Positions 63,356-64,000 of a stretch of DNA of 64,000 nucleotides are shown piece by piece. How positions within the stretch are numbered: the first letter of the stretch is position 1; each line of letters opens with the position of its first letter. Source of the DNA: Oceanibacterium hippocampi (GTDB taxonomy: Bacteria; Pseudomonadota; Alphaproteobacteria; Sneathiellales; Sneathiellaceae); contig NZ_FWFR01000001.1 of NCBI RefSeq assembly GCF_900172325.1, positions 682,001 to 746,000 of the forward strand, in the 5' to 3' direction. The notes beneath the pieces were generated by a model. That model was not told the origin of the DNA. It saw nothing but the letters and a program-made list of their open reading frames with translations, and searched no databases. The position numbers were made by a program, and so were the translations under genes.

Positions 63356-64000
63356 ATGCTGCGTGAAATGGTGACCGGCATCCTGACTGCCGGACTGATG
63401 ACGGGTGCCGCGGCGGCTGCCAGCTGGGACATGCCGACCCCGTATCCGGACAACAACTTCCACACCATGAACATCAAGGAGTTTGCCGAGGACGTCGCGA
63501 AGGCGACCGATGGCGCGCTTGAGATCCGCGTGCACAGCGGCGGATCGCTGTTCAAGCATCCGGAGATCAAGAACGCGGTGCGGAGCGGGCAGGTCCCGAT
63601 CGGCGAGTTCCTGCTGTCGCGCCTGTCCAACGAGAATGCCGTCTTCCAGGTCGATTCCGTGCCCTTCCTGGCGACCTCCTACGCCGACGGCCGGCGGCTC
63701 TGGGCGGCGTCGCGCGAGAAGATCGAGGCGCTTCTCGAGAAGCAGAACATGATGGTTCTGTTCGCGGTGCCGTGGCCGCCGCAGGGGCTTTATGCGAACA
63801 AGCCGATCGAGGCGCTGGACGATCTGAAGGGCGTCAAGTTCCGTGCCTACAACACCGCCACCGAGCGGCTGGCCCAGCTCGCCGGCGCGGTGCCGACGCA
63901 GGTCGAGGCGGCTGATGTTCCGCAGGCCTTCGCCACGGGCCAGGTCCAGGCGATGATCACCTCACCCTCGACGGGCGCCAATTCCAAGGCCTGGGACTTC
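63356..64000 (+). CDS. TRAP transporter substrate-binding protein (DctP family), 5' part
   Basis: First 215 codons; cut by the window end. Signal peptide (MLREMVTGILTAGLMTGAAAA), then DctP features: NNFHTMNIKEFAEDVAKATDGALEIRVHSGGSLFKHPEIKNAVRSGQ, the conserved Arg in VKFRAYNTATERL that binds the substrate carboxylate, and FATGQVQAMITSPSTG. TRAP binding proteins deliver carboxylates to a Na-driven permease, whose genes should lie just downstream. Divergent from hyuAB, so 5-oxoproline (pyroglutamate) or a hydantoin is a plausible ligand (inference). Confidence 0.92.
   Translation, partial: MLREMVTGILTAGLMTGAAAAASWDMPTPYPDNNFHTMNIKEFAEDVAKATDGALEIRVHSGGSLFKHPEIKNAVRSGQVPIGEFLLSRLSNENAVFQVDSVPFLATSYADGRRLWAASREKIEALLEKQNMMVLFAVPWPPQGLYANKPIEALDDLKGVKFRAYNTATERLAQLAGAVPTQVEAADVPQAFATGQVQAMITSPSTGANSKAWDF

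Noticed and set aside
1-64000. Mobile elements, integrase-tRNA junction or CRISPR array
   Set aside because: No transposase, integrase or spaced repeat array is seen; the tRNA-Ser gene is not followed by an integrase or a repeat of its 3' end that I can detect.

Overview
The window is GC-rich, densely packed chromosomal DNA from an alphaproteobacterium. The infC-rpmI-rplT-pheST block, lepA, class IA Rieske oxygenase components, liv/dpp ABC operons and a TRAP binding protein all fit a metabolically versatile heterotroph, perhaps of the Rhodospirillales (inference from gene content; no 16S gene is present). I see no insertion sequence, phage, integron or CRISPR array.

Layout. 1-18857 is mostly core: the 3' two thirds of gltB, two small stress or metabolism genes, queG, a TPR protein, a secreted protein coupled to a nucleotide-sugar-type reductase, a peroxiredoxin, an alpha/beta hydrolase, two glycosyltransferases (GT4, GT9), then infC-rpmI-rplT, a strong intrinsic terminator, pheS-pheT, a hotdog thioesterase and lepA. 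18878-30465 is a TetR-type regulator followed by a branched-chain-amino-acid-type ABC transporter (binding protein, two permeases, two ATPases) and a thiolase / acyl-CoA ligase / acyl-CoA ligase / thiolase set, probably one operon for uptake and CoA-dependent breakdown of an organic acid. A tRNA-Ser(GGA) follows, then a divergent EamA exporter / MocR regulator pair and a glutathione transferase.

34074-46824 is a catabolic island: a TPP-dependent enzyme divergent from a Rieske oxygenase, a complete dipeptide-type ABC transporter, a LysR regulator, the matching flavin/[2Fe-2S] reductase, a MarR regulator and an FAD aromatic hydroxylase. No ring-cleavage gene is present. 46848-53455 holds a Lon-type protease with a coupled small stress-like protein behind a perfect FNR-type site, then a marR-emrA-emrB efflux operon. 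53592-58879 holds small enzymes, one frameshifted gene, a RhlE-type helicase and an AidB-like acyl-CoA dehydrogenase. 58920-64000 is a HyuA-HyuB fusion (5-oxoprolinase/hydantoinase) with a MarR regulator, divergent from a TRAP binding protein cut by the window end.

The most distinctive signals are regulatory: infC starts at AUA behind a perfect Shine-Dalgarno; a terminator ends 11 nt before pheS; long hairpins flank the binding-protein genes of both ABC operons; and clear operator-like repeats lie in front of several regulators. I found nothing I can defend as a wholly new class of system. The two catabolic clusters with unassigned substrates are the best candidates for new pathway biology.
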